This document shows positions 1 to 8,749 of a stretch of DNA of 64,000 bases, one piece after another. The first letter of the stretch is position 1. Every line of letters begins with the position of its first letter. The position numbers were made by a program, and so were the translations under genes. Source of the DNA: Lachnospiraceae bacterium (GTDB lineage: Bacteria > Bacillota > Clostridia > Lachnospirales > Lachnospiraceae); NCBI GenBank assembly GCA_024697065.1, contig JAILGE010000016.1, forward strand, positions 1-64,000. Reading direction: 5' to 3'. The notes under the pieces are model-generated. The model had not been told where the DNA came from and searched no databases. It saw only the letters and a program-made list of their open reading frames with translations.

Positions 1-2
1 AT

Positions 3-410
3 TTTATATCACGGAATCTCCCGTCATATAAAAGAAATAGGCTTATTTTGGATATCTTGTTCAGAAGTAAAGATGTTGAAAAATCAGGAACCGGATTCCA
101 ACGTGTAAATGATTTTTGCAAACAGCAAAATGTAACGTGGACTTATAGAAAAGAGGCATATGGATTCTTCTTCGAATTTATCAGGACAAATGTCCAGATA
201 AATGTCCAGATAAATGCGGAGCTTACAGAGGCGGAGCAGGTCATTTTCAATTTAATTCAGAATAATGAGAGGATTTCCAAGGCTGAGATGGCTATAAGGA
301 TTGGAAAATCCGAAAAGACCGTCCAGAGGATAATCTCATCTCTTATGAAAAAACAGGTAATTGAAAGAGATGGATCAAATAAAACCGGTAGTTGGAGTAT
401 CAGAGTATGA
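3..410 (+). CDS. C-terminal part of AlbA/HATPase_c_4-type transcriptional regulator (5' truncated by window)
   Basis: The frame is open from base 3, so the gene begins upstream of the window. The first visible residues match the end of the HATPase_c_4 domain of RecG-like/AlbA_2 putative regulators: an RNR-L-I-L element followed by VEKSGTGFQRV, corresponding to the family's RNP...IEKxGSGI motif. After a short linker with a duplicated NVQI element, residues ~80-135 form a winged helix-turn-helix (KAEMAIRIGKSEKTVQRIISSL). Such proteins are usually accessory or phage-associated regulators. The stop at 408-410 is normal, so this may be the intact tail of a gene, but everything downstream for 2 kb is degraded. 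Family assignment is fairly sure; its target is unknown. Confidence 0.7.
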   Translation, partial: FISRNLPSYKRNRLILDILFRSKDVEKSGTGFQRVNDFCKQQNVTWTYRKEAYGFFFEFIRTNVQINVQINAELTEAEQVIFNLIQNNERISKAEMAIRIGKSEKTVQRIISSLMKKQVIERDGSNKTGSWSIRV

Positions 411-601
411 AGGATGCTTTAATAAGAATAGTTGAAGCTTTTCATAAATATAATTCGGAACATATGGCAGCAAAGAACTTGTTCAGTGTTATAAAGATCT
501 TATGATAAAGTTCCCGGAGGAATGCGTCAAGTATAATATTGCAGGAAGCATCGAAAGTGCAGAGGCGATACTTACATGGGAGGATGAAAATGGGAAAAAA
601 G
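407..601 (+). pseudogene. Short degraded coding remnant, unrecognised
   Basis: A 34-codon ORF starts at the ATG overlapping the previous stop (407) and ends at 511. A different frame carries on with protein-like sequence (CYKDLMIKFPEECVKYNIAG, then an SIESAEAILTWEDENGKKG tail) ending at a TGA near 601. The two pieces read as one small protein broken by a frameshift. I do not recognise the family. The position just before a DUF4417 remnant suggests it was the upstream part of the same locus. Confidence 0.3.
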
Positions 602-1103
602 GTTGAAAATTTAGTAGATGAGGGATTCAGAATCGGCCTTGTCGAAACAGCCTTTTTTGATGGTAAATTTGAAATCCCTCATATAAATGCACCAAAAAAG
701 ATAATTATTCCAAAAGGAATGATTTCCATTATGTGTACAAATAGCAGATATTTATCTTAATAGGGCTGTAGGCTACTATCTTTCACAGCAGGGGATATAT
801 GTGATTCCTAATATCAGATGGGGTGACGAACGTACATACACAGATGCATTGTTGGGAGAAAAGGTTGCCTTTCAGGGTGTTGATAAGCATAGCATTGTAT
901 CTGTTGGTACATATGGGCAGATACAGACAGCTGAATCTAAGAGGTATTTCAGGGAAGGCCTTATAGCAATGTTGGACGAATTAGAACCACAAGTGGTTTT
1001 AGTCTATGGTAGTATGCCAAATCAAATATTTGGAGGCCTGTCTGATAGAACCAAGTTTGTGCAGTTTCCTGATTGGACAACAAGAATGAAAACCACAAAA
1101 TAG
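590..1103 (+). pseudogene. DUF4417 family protein, frameshifted and internally deleted
   Basis: The first frame (590-760) gives an N-terminal piece with FEIPHINAP, as at the start of DUF4417 proteins, and stops at 760. The frame that picks up near 735 and runs to 1103 gives the conserved C-terminal half: NRAVGYYLSQQGIYVIPN, IRWGDERTYTDAL, a VSVGTYGQI element and VVLVYGSMP. The central part of the domain is missing and the two halves are in different frames, so this is a decayed gene. DUF4417 proteins are mostly found in plasmids, phages and other mobile DNA of Firmicutes; their function is unknown. The identification rests on recalled family motifs. Confidence 0.6.
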
Positions 1104-1247
1104 TTGTGCCCATTAACCGGTTTGATAACATTTCCATGATAACAATTTGATAACTTCACGATTTTGTCGGGATTTGGGAAAGAACCGACAAAATTCAACA
1201 CTCTCTGGTTTCCTCATTGGTTAAGAACTGTCGATTTTTGTCGTAAA

Positions 1248-1530
1248 ATGTGGCTGGCTCAGGTTGGTCGCGAGCGGATTGAAGAAGTAATAGATCCGGA
1301 ATTGACTATCGAGAGGGCTCTTGAAACCTACGCTAAGAAAGGTTATTCCAGAGAATGGATCAATCAGCGCCTGCAGGCAATCCAGGTAAGAAAAGAACTT
1401 ACCGATGAGTGGGATAAGCGAGGTATCAAGAAAGGCGTAGAATATGCAATTGACGCTTATTCCAGTTTTGGCCAAGGCATGGAATAAATCATTTTCAGAC
1501 TTATCAGATGTGTTTGGTCCAAGACTATGA
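1248..1530 (+). pseudogene. Bro-N/DinD-like phage antirepressor fragment, frameshifted
   Basis: The sequence from MWLAQVGRERIEEV onwards matches the part of clostridial Bro-N antirepressors that follows the SPKAEPFK motif, including the hallmark segment GYSREWINQRLQAIQVRKEL and LTDEWDKRG-IKKGVEYAI. The family then normally continues with LTDEI...AW; here the ORF switches to an unrelated tail and ends at 1487, while the neighbouring frame resumes with LTLIPVLAKAWNKSF and ends at 1530. So there is a frameshift at about 1447, and the N-terminal DNA-binding part of the domain is gone. It is a remnant of prophage or plasmid origin. Confidence 0.6.
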
Positions 1531-1531
1531 G

Positions 1532-1555
1532 ATTGTGAGCGCATGCGTTCACAAT
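1532..1555. promoter_or_regulatory. 24-bp near-perfect palindrome
   Basis: The arms ATTGTGAGCGCA and TGCGTTCACAAT are reverse complements at 11 of 12 positions. The outer part resembles an idealised lac-type operator with extra bases in the centre. It lies between two gene remnants with no intact gene immediately beside it, so it could be a leftover operator or a DNA hairpin. Confidence 0.35.
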
Positions 1556-1685
1556 TTGATAAGGATCTTTTTAATATAGGCCGGGACATCGAAACGCAGA
1601 AATTAATAAAATGGTGTTTCAGAAGTTTTTGAACCGGAGATCCATACAGGGCAATACCGGATTTTTAAGAAAGAGGTACTTACAT

Positions 1686-1763
1686 ATGGATATGACAGAA
1701 TACAATAAAGTCAGTGATATGACGTATCTTGAATACTGTGATTACCTTATATGGCATTATTGA
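1686..1763 (+). pseudogene. Truncated N-terminus of an unidentified gene
   Basis: A 25-codon ORF with an upstream AAGAGG ribosome binding site begins MDMTEYNKVSDMTYLEYCDY and stops abruptly at 1763. The start has normal translation signals and protein-like composition. It resembles the beginning of small clostridial accessory proteins, but I cannot name the family with confidence. It is cut off where the DUF1016 fragment begins in another frame, which looks like a deletion junction joining two unrelated genes at about 1750. Confidence 0.35.
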
Positions 1764-2259
1764 AAATGCACAGCAAACTGCAATTGTATCCGTCAATAGT
1801 GTACTTGTGATTCGTAACTGGCTCATTGGAATGCGTATCTCAAGAGAAAAAATGAGGGGAACAAGATCTGAACGCTACGGAGAAGGTATTATATCTGAAT
1901 TGGCTGATGAGTTAACTCAAAAGTATGGCAAGGGTTTTGATAAGCGCTCTCTTTATAAATATGTACAGTTTTATCAGAGTTATCCCGAGATTGTGGGGAT
2001 ATTGACCTCACAATCTGATGATTTTGAGAATTCTGGGATTGTGGTGACAACGACCCCACAATTTGGTGAACATGCAATGATAATAAAAGGCAGAAGAATA
2101 CTTACATGGTCTCATTACGAGCGCCTGCTCCAAGTTTCAGATACTACGGCAAGAGCATGGTATGAAAAAGAGGCCATAGAACAGTCTTGGCCTGTTAAAA
2201 CTCTACGAAGAAATAATAGTACACAGTACTACGATAGGATTGGATGTGGCTGTTACTGA
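1754..2259 (+). pseudogene. DUF1016 N-terminal domain fragment (YhcG-like nuclease family)
   Basis: The reading frame carries the DUF1016_N pattern: NAQQTAIVSVNSVLVIRNW, IGMRISREKMRGTRSERYGE, the LADELTQKYGKGFDKRSLYK stretch, then LTWSHYERLLQVSDTTARAW and YEKEAIEQSW. Full-length members are about 330-380 residues with a C-terminal PDDEXK nuclease domain. Here the N-terminal start is lost at the 1750 junction and the coding ends after NNSTQYYDRI with a few unrelated residues, so the nuclease half is absent. It is therefore a nonfunctional remnant, probably of a restriction- or toxin-associated nuclease gene. Confidence 0.6.
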
Positions 2260-2304
2260 AAGAGGCTGAAAATTCCTTAGGCGGAGTTAGGGGGCCGATT
2301 ATTT

Positions 2305-2565
2305 GTGATTGGACTTGATTATAACATCTACATGGAAGTAGCGGTCATCCCGCTGGATATAGTGCTTTATGCGTACCTTTGGCTGAAGTATAACAACATG
2401 ACACGTGTCAATGTGGCCTTCAGAAGGTTCGCTTTTATTGTTATGATCGCGGATGTCTTTGATGTGGCTACCGCCATCGTCACCGGTGCCCACGGCGAAA
2501 TAGCGAAGTACATGCTCGATATGATCGATGATGATAAGGAGTTTAAGCTTCGTGAAGAGGACTGA
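2305..2565 (+). pseudogene. N-terminal fragment of a membrane protein, possibly of a GGDEF protein
   Basis: The GTG-started 86-codon ORF opens with LDYNIYMEVAVIPLDIVLYA and has two hydrophobic segments (about residues 10-30 and 44-62) separated by a basic loop (KYNNMTRVNVAFRR). This pattern is typical of the multi-helix membrane domains preceding GGDEF modules in Lachnospiraceae. It ends soon after the second helix with a charged tail (DDDKEFKLREED), so it is far too short to be a complete signalling protein. It could be a genuine two-helix protein, but truncation fits the decayed surroundings better. Confidence 0.35.
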
Positions 2566-2610
2566 CCACAGGAAGCTTATACATAAAGGAAAATGATTAA
2601 GGAGAAAACT

Positions 2611-3831
2611 ATGAGTACAAAGGATTTTACTTCAGATCCAAAAAGCAGAGAAGAGTTTCTCGCACAATTTGAAGATACTTCAACAGAAATAACCGTAATG
2701 ATCCGATGGTCCTGGGAAAAAGGTAATGGCCCGTTCTTAAAAGTAGGCAATGAGAGTTTGGTATATGCTGATTATCTTAATCCCTGGTTTGCAACCGAGG
2801 AGTATCCTTTTGGACGCGGCGGACAGATCTGGTGGTTTGGCAAGCGCAGGGTCTTAGGATATAAGTATCCACCTCAGCTTAAGAGAAACCACTGCTATAA
2901 GCTTCGTGTGAGACGGTGTAAGACAAGTGAGTCTACGTTTTATCTTGAAGATGTGATCGAAAGAGATACTGATGCCTCCAAAGATGAAAGCATTTACGAG
3001 ACCGTAAAACAGAGGATGCTCGGCAGGTATACGGGAGACCCTGAGGAATTGCTGTTCTATAATATCGAAAGTGTTGATATGAGCAAGCAGAAAAACGCCG
3101 GGGGAGTTGGCTTATCCTCCGGGAGCGCTTACTTTAGCGCCATCAGGAAGGCAGGAAGCGACAAGCCGGTCAGAGCAGACGGAGGAGTTCTCATTCCCGC
3201 GGATGACAAAGACTTTGCGAAAAACAAAGGGATCAAACTCAAGGCGGGTAAAGTATACCGCGTGATGGCAAGGCATATCGATGAGGAAGATCTCAATGTC
3301 TATGCTCTCGAAGAATTCCTTGAAAAAGAGGTCGACGACAAGGAACTCGCCGAACTTGGTAAGAAGGCACTGGAACCTGTTCAATATGTTGTTAACGGGA
3401 TCGGAGAGTTTACCATCAGAAGAGAGAATCAGTCTCTTCTGGCTCGCGGTATCATCTCACGTGGTAAAGCAAATGGTTGCGATGAGATCACCATCACTAT
3501 GGAATGTGACAGTGACGATCCGACAAGAGCTGACAAGTCTGCGGAAGTGCTCCACAGGATATTTGATGATATCGATGCGACGGAACGCAAGATCTTTGGC
3601 GCCATCGCAGACGCCGTAACAGATAAAGAAGGTAACATCGAGGTCTGGTCGGGTGACAGTCCGAATATCAGCAGGGAAGATTTTATGAAGAGACTGAGCA
3701 TCATTGTTATCAATATTGATGGCTCAGGCGCAGAGCTTTTCATCGATCTTGATGATATGTTTACCGATCACGCTTATACGGCCTATATGGATAGCGACGG
3801 CAATGTCCGGGCCGGAGATTTGGTGGGTTAA
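2611..3831 (+). CDS. Hypothetical protein with C-terminal DUF2262-like domain
   Basis: The start at 2611 is chosen because AAGGAG lies six bases upstream; an in-frame ATG at 2593 has no such site. The 406-residue soluble protein has no signal peptide or membrane helix. Residues ~1-125 contain aromatic- and basic-rich strands (QIWWFGKRRVLGYKYPP), and the middle section is charged. The last ~145 residues, from GEFTIRRENQSLL through the D-x-D-x-F-x-DH segment near the end (DLDDMFTDHAYTAYMDSDG) to the terminal G, follow the pattern of DUF2262, a domain without known activity that occurs in bacterial accessory loci. The domain call is by motif memory and moderately sure. The gene is followed directly by a terminator, so it is a single-gene unit. 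Confidence 0.55.
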   Translation: MSTKDFTSDPKSREEFLAQFEDTSTEITVMIRWSWEKGNGPFLKVGNESLVYADYLNPWFATEEYPFGRGGQIWWFGKRRVLGYKYPPQLKRNHCYKLRVRRCKTSESTFYLEDVIERDTDASKDESIYETVKQRMLGRYTGDPEELLFYNIESVDMSKQKNAGGVGLSSGSAYFSAIRKAGSDKPVRADGGVLIPADDKDFAKNKGIKLKAGKVYRVMARHIDEEDLNVYALEEFLEKEVDDKELAELGKKALEPVQYVVNGIGEFTIRRENQSLLARGIISRGKANGCDEITITMECDSDDPTRADKSAEVLHRIFDDIDATERKIFGAIADAVTDKEGNIEVWSGDSPNISREDFMKRLSIIVINIDGSGAELFIDLDDMFTDHAYTAYMDSDGNVRAGDLVG

Positions 3832-3859
3832 GCTCAGACCGGTCAAGGAGATCGCAGAG

Positions 3860-3890
3860 GGAGTCGGTATATCCGGCTCCTTTTTTTATT
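3860..3890 (+). terminator. Rho-independent terminator
   Basis: An 8-bp stem (GGAGTCGG / CCGGCTCC, one G-U pair) with a TATAT loop is followed by TTTTTTTATT. It ends the DUF2262-like gene. Confidence 0.85.
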
Positions 3891-3898
3891 TTCTCGTG

Positions 3899-3927
3899 TT
3901 GACAAAAGTTTAGGTATTGAATAATAT
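3899..3927 (+). promoter_or_regulatory. Sigma-70 type promoter for the flavodoxin/TetR operon
   Basis: A consensus -35 box TTGACA (3899-3904) is separated by 17 bp from the -10 box TAATAT (3922-3927). It lies between the preceding terminator and the first oxidoreductase gene. Confidence 0.75.
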
Positions 3928-3933
3928 AAAGAT

Positions 3934-3945
3934 GTTTATATAAAC
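3934..3945. promoter_or_regulatory. Palindromic putative operator
   Basis: GTTTATATAAAC is a perfect 12-bp palindrome placed at the expected transcription start just after the -10 box, with a partial repeat (GTTTATAT) 3 bp further on. Its position suits binding by the TetR-family protein encoded by the third gene of the same operon. That assignment is inference. Confidence 0.4.
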
Positions 3946-3977
3946 AGGTTTATATTATGAAAGAGAGGTTGTAAGCC

Positions 3978-4484
3978 ATGATCCTTATAGTGAATACCAC
4001 TTCGGATACTGCTGTTACCGAAGAATTGAAACGTTGTCTGGAAGAAAGATCCGTAGAAGCCGATATCGTAGAAGCGGCATCTTTAAAGATAAGCCACTGC
4101 ATAGGCTGCAATCACTGCTGGCTGAAGACGCCCGGAGAATGCTCGATCAAGGATGACTACGAGATCATATTGAAGAAGGTGGTCCATGCGGATCAGATGT
4201 GGGTAATATCGGATACGGCCCTTGGTTTTATAGATCACAAGGGAAAGAATATTTTCGACCGCATCCTTCCGATCGCTACGATGTACCTTAAGTTCGTGGG
4301 GGATCAGATGAGGCATGTGCCCCGTTACGATCAAAGAACCGATGTCGGCATCATTTATTCCGGAGATGTGGAAAAGGAATATCTGGAAAGATGGACCGAG
4401 AGGGCAGCACTGAATTTTGAGAGCAGGTCACTTGGAGTTTTTGCAAAGGATGAATTAAAGGAGGCAGTATCATGCATGTGTTGA
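3978..4484 (+). CDS. Flavodoxin-like NAD(P)H-dependent FMN reductase family protein
   Basis: This is a 168-residue cytoplasmic protein of the flavodoxin fold (ILIVNTTSD start, equivalent to the phosphate-binding loop region). It has the cysteine cluster C-x2-C-x2-CW (HCIGCNHCWLKTPGEC) found in iron-sulfur or thiol-containing members of the NADPH-dependent FMN reductase family. The first gene after a strong promoter, it overlaps the next flavodoxin-like gene by 13 bp and is probably translationally coupled to it. The substrate is unknown; small quinone or nitro compounds are typical of the family. It is somewhat shorter than many members. Confidence 0.65.
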   Translation: MILIVNTTSDTAVTEELKRCLEERSVEADIVEAASLKISHCIGCNHCWLKTPGECSIKDDYEIILKKVVHADQMWVISDTALGFIDHKGKNIFDRILPIATMYLKFVGDQMRHVPRYDQRTDVGIIYSGDVEKEYLERWTERAALNFESRSLGVFAKDELKEAVSCMC

Positions 4485-5122
4485 TAATAAACGGAAGTCC
4501 GCGAGTTAAGGCATACAGCAATACGGATAAGATATTGGAGAAGTTTACGGCGGGAATGAGTGAAAACGGCGTGACTTTTGAGCAATATGAAGTGGCTGAT
4601 GCCAAACAGTGGGAAAAAATGAGGGAAGCGTATTATAATAACAGCAGGATAATCATAGCTCTTCCGCTTTATGTTGAATGCATACCGGGACGTCTCATGG
4701 AATTCCTGGAAACCCTTGAGCCCAGGAATGACGGCACGGGAATGGCTTTCATACTGCAGAGCGGTTTCGCGGAAGGGATACAGCTCCGCTGCGGAGAAGC
4801 ATATCTTGAGATACTTGCGCGTAAGCTTGGATGTGAATATCAGGGTACACTGGTTAAGGGAGACAATTTCTCTATCAGATTTTTCGAAGGAGAACAAAGA
4901 GATAGGGTAACGGAACCCTATACCGAAATGGGACGCGAGTATGCGAAGAACGGAGACTTTAAATCCGAGGCTTGCAAGAGATTCACGGGACCGGAAGTTT
5001 TTCCCGCACATATCCGTTTTCTGGTAGGATTGTTGCAGAAGACTTTCGCCAAAAAAATGTTTAAGAAGATCGCCGGAAATTTTGGATGCACAAAGGCGCT
5101 CGATTACAGGCCTTACTCATAG
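4472..5122 (+). CDS. Flavodoxin-like NAD(P)H-dependent oxidoreductase
   Basis: This 216-residue protein begins with MHVLIINGSPR, the classic N-terminal strand and FMN-phosphate loop of the NADPH-dependent FMN reductase/flavodoxin family. IIIALPLYVECIPGRLMEFLETLEP corresponds to the flavin-binding second loop region with the family's P-L-Y element. The C-terminal ~50 residues are basic and hydrophobic and may be membrane-associated. The start lies inside the 3' end of the preceding paralogue, indicating coupled expression, and the TetR regulator follows after 17 bp. Two adjacent flavoproteins plus a TetR repressor suggest an inducible redox or detoxification response; the inducer is not evident. 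Confidence 0.65.
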   Translation: MHVLIINGSPRVKAYSNTDKILEKFTAGMSENGVTFEQYEVADAKQWEKMREAYYNNSRIIIALPLYVECIPGRLMEFLETLEPRNDGTGMAFILQSGFAEGIQLRCGEAYLEILARKLGCEYQGTLVKGDNFSIRFFEGEQRDRVTEPYTEMGREYAKNGDFKSEACKRFTGPEVFPAHIRFLVGLLQKTFAKKMFKKIAGNFGCTKALDYRPYS

Positions 5123-5139
5123 ATCGCAAGGGAATAGAG

Positions 5140-5763
5140 ATGGGACGCAAGACACAGATCACACGGGAAATGATATTAAATGCCGCATATGAACTGCTGG
5201 ATGGATCCGGGAGCAGTTCGGTGGCTATCAAGCTGATAGCGGAAAAGCTCGGATGCTCGACCCAGCCGGTGTCATGGCAGTTTGGGAGCATGAACGAACT
5301 TAAAAAAGAACTGTACTCATATGCTTCAAGGCGTGTGTTTTGCGGTTTGGAGGAAGAAATGCAGGGGAAGGATGCCATAGAGGCGTTCTTCATTTCGGGT
5401 ATCAGATATTTATCCGTTGCATGCGATCATCCCAATGTATTCAGGTTCCTGGTTGTGGATGATCCCATGGATACGATCGGTGAGCGGCCTTACGGCGATA
5501 CCAGCATGTTTTCGCTTCAGTTTGACGAAGAAGCCGTGAAGATATTCGCGGCTCAATATGACATCCCCGGTGATCAGATCTCGGAAATGGTTAGAGACAC
5601 TGTCATCTATACACACGGCCTGGCTCTTATGATGATCTTTGACGGGCAGAAGCTCCCGAAAAAGGAGGCCTGCAGGATGATGTATAATGTGGGCGTGAAG
5701 CTGAGCAAGGGGATAGGGATAATATCGCAGAGCGATTTTGAGTCTTTATATCGCGGAAGGTGA
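5140..5763 (+). CDS. TetR/AcrR family transcriptional regulator
   Basis: The ATG at 5140 is preferred because MGRKTQITREMILNAAYELL is the normal TetR N-terminus; an upstream in-frame ATG (5086) lies inside the previous gene. Residues ~5-50 form the helix-turn-helix (AIKLIAEKLGCSTQPVSWQF), followed by an all-helical ligand domain; total length of 207 residues is normal. The recognition helix contains TQPVSWQF, a variant often seen in clostridial TetR proteins. As the last gene of the flavoprotein set, it probably represses the promoter at 3899, where a palindrome lies at the start site. Confidence 0.8.
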   Translation: MGRKTQITREMILNAAYELLDGSGSSSVAIKLIAEKLGCSTQPVSWQFGSMNELKKELYSYASRRVFCGLEEEMQGKDAIEAFFISGIRYLSVACDHPNVFRFLVVDDPMDTIGERPYGDTSMFSLQFDEEAVKIFAAQYDIPGDQISEMVRDTVIYTHGLALMMIFDGQKLPKKEACRMMYNVGVKLSKGIGIISQSDFESLYRGR

Positions 5764-5845
5764 TTGAACAACGAATTTGTTTCGGAATATTCGAGAAAAG
5801 CGGCGGAGCTTCTTGAATGTTTTCAATGGCGGGTGAAGAATAATT

Positions 5846-6367
5846 ATGATTAATAACGGATCTATAATCGGTGGAGCTGATGCTCCTACATATTTGTTTC
5901 TTGTGTTCAGCTGGTTAAATCTGATCGGACTGATAATAGTTGTTCTGATGCTGATCCCGAATATGGTTTATGCATTTAGGAAAAAGGGGCAGGCGAACAG
6001 ATGCAGAAATAAATTGATGAATATTCTGGAACAGGTGGGCAGATATGGCTGCATGTTCCTGATGATATTCAATCTTGGAATTACAGAAAGAGGTTTTGCA
6101 TCGAAAGGATTGTTCATAGCTTATTTATTTGGGAATACGGTATTACTTCTTTCCTACTGGATAATATGGGCATTATTTTTTAGGAAGGCGGACTATCCTA
6201 AGCAGATCGCCTTAGCTGTAATACCTGCGATGATCTTTATATTGAACGGTGTCACCATGATGTATCTTCTGCTTGCGGTGTTCGGAGTCATCTTTGGTGT
6301 GGCACACATATATGTCACCCGTGAGAACAGGGTGTGTGCGGAATCTGAAGTGAGAGGGCCGGTATGA
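5846..6367 (+). CDS. Hypothetical multi-pass membrane protein starting with an IIGGADAPT motif
   Basis: The 173-residue protein has about five hydrophobic segments (roughly residues 15-42, 66-82, 88-108, 122-135 and 138-152) and a short polar C-terminus. The N-terminus NGSIIGGADAPTYLFL closely resembles the GGADGPT motif of the beta subunit of sodium-pumping decarboxylases, but nothing else of that ~400-residue family is visible. The gene overlaps the following diguanylate cyclase by 4 bp (ATGA), implying coupled translation. A 29-codon TTG-started ORF (5764-5853) sits in the gap after the TetR stop; I see no evidence that it is a real protein. Function unknown. Confidence 0.5.
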   Translation: MINNGSIIGGADAPTYLFLVFSWLNLIGLIIVVLMLIPNMVYAFRKKGQANRCRNKLMNILEQVGRYGCMFLMIFNLGITERGFASKGLFIAYLFGNTVLLLSYWIIWALFFRKADYPKQIALAVIPAMIFILNGVTMMYLLLAVFGVIFGVAHIYVTRENRVCAESEVRGPV

Positions 6368-7455
6368 GAATATTACGTACTATCCGCAATTATTTTTTCT
6401 ACTGCGGTATAGAGAAAGACGAATACAATGCCATTAAGAAGGAGGCTTACGTTTCCAATTTCGAAGTGTGGAAGATCCTTCACTTTTTGATGGCTGTATT
6501 ATTTGCTGCATTGTTTATCTCTTCGCTGTTTACCGATCTCATGAGAGTTAACGGCCCGGCCTATCTTGCCGGCTTTGGTTATTCGCTGCTTATCATTGGG
6601 CTCTTCTTTATGATGAAGAAGGATTCCATCATACCGCAGTTCCTGATATATCTCACCATATCGCTGCTGTTCATATTCGGTATAGTACTGTCCGTCAGAA
6701 ATCCTGACACACCGGCGGTTTCCTTTATAGCACTCCTGCTGATCACACCTATGTTTATGATCGATAAACCTTTTTTCATGGCTTTTGAGCTCAGTGCGGC
6801 ATCTGCGGTTTTCCTGATCTGGACATATCCGGTCAAGCCCTACGATGTCTGGATAGTAGATCTGGCTAATATCATTCCCTTTACGATCATCGGAATCTTT
6901 CTGAATGTTATAGCCAATTCACTGCGTATAAAGGAATTCGTTCTGACAAGGAAGCTGAATATCCAGAAGGATACGGATGATCTGACGGGACTTAAGAATA
7001 AAGGCGCGATCATCAGAGAGATAGATAAGTTCTTATCAGATGATCATACCCGTAAGGGGATCATGTATGTAATGGATATAGACCATTTCAAGGTCATAAA
7101 TGATACCTGCGGGCATGATGTGGGTGATGAAGTCATAGCGCAGTTCGGCCGGTTCCTTGATGAGCTTTTTACGGGAGATGAGATCGTCGGCCGTTTCGGA
7201 GGAGATGAGTTCATCGTATTTATCAGGGATACGGATGACAGAGATATTGCCTGCCGTATTGCCGAAGATATCGTGAAGGGCTGCGCCGAAAAGGTCGTAT
7301 ATGGTGATGGCAGTGATAAGGTCAGTGCCAGCATCGGTATCGCCATATACCGGGGGAAAGAGAAGGACTACTCCGAGCTCTTCAAGAAGGCGGACAGTGC
7401 TTTATATGAGGCCAAAGCCGATGCCGTGATCAGATATCATATTTCGGAAGGATGA
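6364..7455 (+). CDS. Membrane diguanylate cyclase (GGDEF domain)
   Basis: The N-terminal ~190 residues form about six transmembrane helices (ILHFLMAVLFAALFISSLF onward). The C-terminal GGDEF domain (~residues 205-360) contains DTDDLTGLKNKGA, MDIDHFKVINDTCGHDVGD and the active-site signature RFGGDEF, all intact for cyclic di-GMP synthesis from GTP. The inhibitory RxxD site normally just before the signature is replaced (T-x-x-E), so product inhibition may be absent. The N-terminal residues before the first helix are a conserved clostridial cytoplasmic lead-in. It is coupled to the upstream membrane protein by an ATGA overlap, which could be its sensory partner. Confidence 0.85.
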   Translation: MRILRTIRNYFFYCGIEKDEYNAIKKEAYVSNFEVWKILHFLMAVLFAALFISSLFTDLMRVNGPAYLAGFGYSLLIIGLFFMMKKDSIIPQFLIYLTISLLFIFGIVLSVRNPDTPAVSFIALLLITPMFMIDKPFFMAFELSAASAVFLIWTYPVKPYDVWIVDLANIIPFTIIGIFLNVIANSLRIKEFVLTRKLNIQKDTDDLTGLKNKGAIIREIDKFLSDDHTRKGIMYVMDIDHFKVINDTCGHDVGDEVIAQFGRFLDELFTGDEIVGRFGGDEFIVFIRDTDDRDIACRIAEDIVKGCAEKVVYGDGSDKVSASIGIAIYRGKEKDYSELFKKADSALYEAKADAVIRYHISEG

Positions 7456-7480
7456 GAGGACGGGGGCGGTTTTATCCACG

Positions 7481-7510
7481 GTGGCATTATTTGCAAAAAT
7501 ATAGTACAAT
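7481..7510 (+). promoter_or_regulatory. Possible promoter of gmd
   Basis: A -10 like TACAAT (7505-7510) has a weak -35 GTGGCA (7481-7486, four of six consensus bases) at 18 bp spacing, about 75 bp before the gmd start. It is the best candidate in the gap. Confidence 0.35.
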
Positions 7511-7569
7511 TACAAGGCATTTATGTTTGACATGAGCAATCGCCGGTTTACCTGCCGGTTAGAATCTAA

Positions 7570-8616
<1,047 letters not shown>

Positions 8617-8644
8617 TTATCCCGGAATGATAATGATTTATATG

Positions 8645-8684
8645 GGCGGCGTTCACTGAGTGTGGCGCCGCCTGTTTTATATTT
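8645..8684 (+). terminator. Terminator of gmd
   Basis: Stem GGCGGCG / CGCCGCC (8645-8651 and 8666-8672), with an inner CAC/GTG extension, is followed by TGTTTTATATTTT. Confidence 0.85.
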
Positions 8685-8692
8685 TGCGATAA

Positions 8693-8730
8693 AAAAATCA
8701 CCCCGCATCCTGTGATACGGAGTGATTTCT
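8693..8730 (-). terminator. Terminator of the minus-strand glycosyltransferase
   Basis: Read on the minus strand, AAATCACTCCGTATC and GATGCGGGGTGATTT pair around a short loop, and the hairpin runs into TTTTTTTATCG. It faces the gmd terminator, so the two convergent genes are separately ended. Confidence 0.75.
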
Positions 8731-8749
8731 TATCGCAATTGCGTAAATA

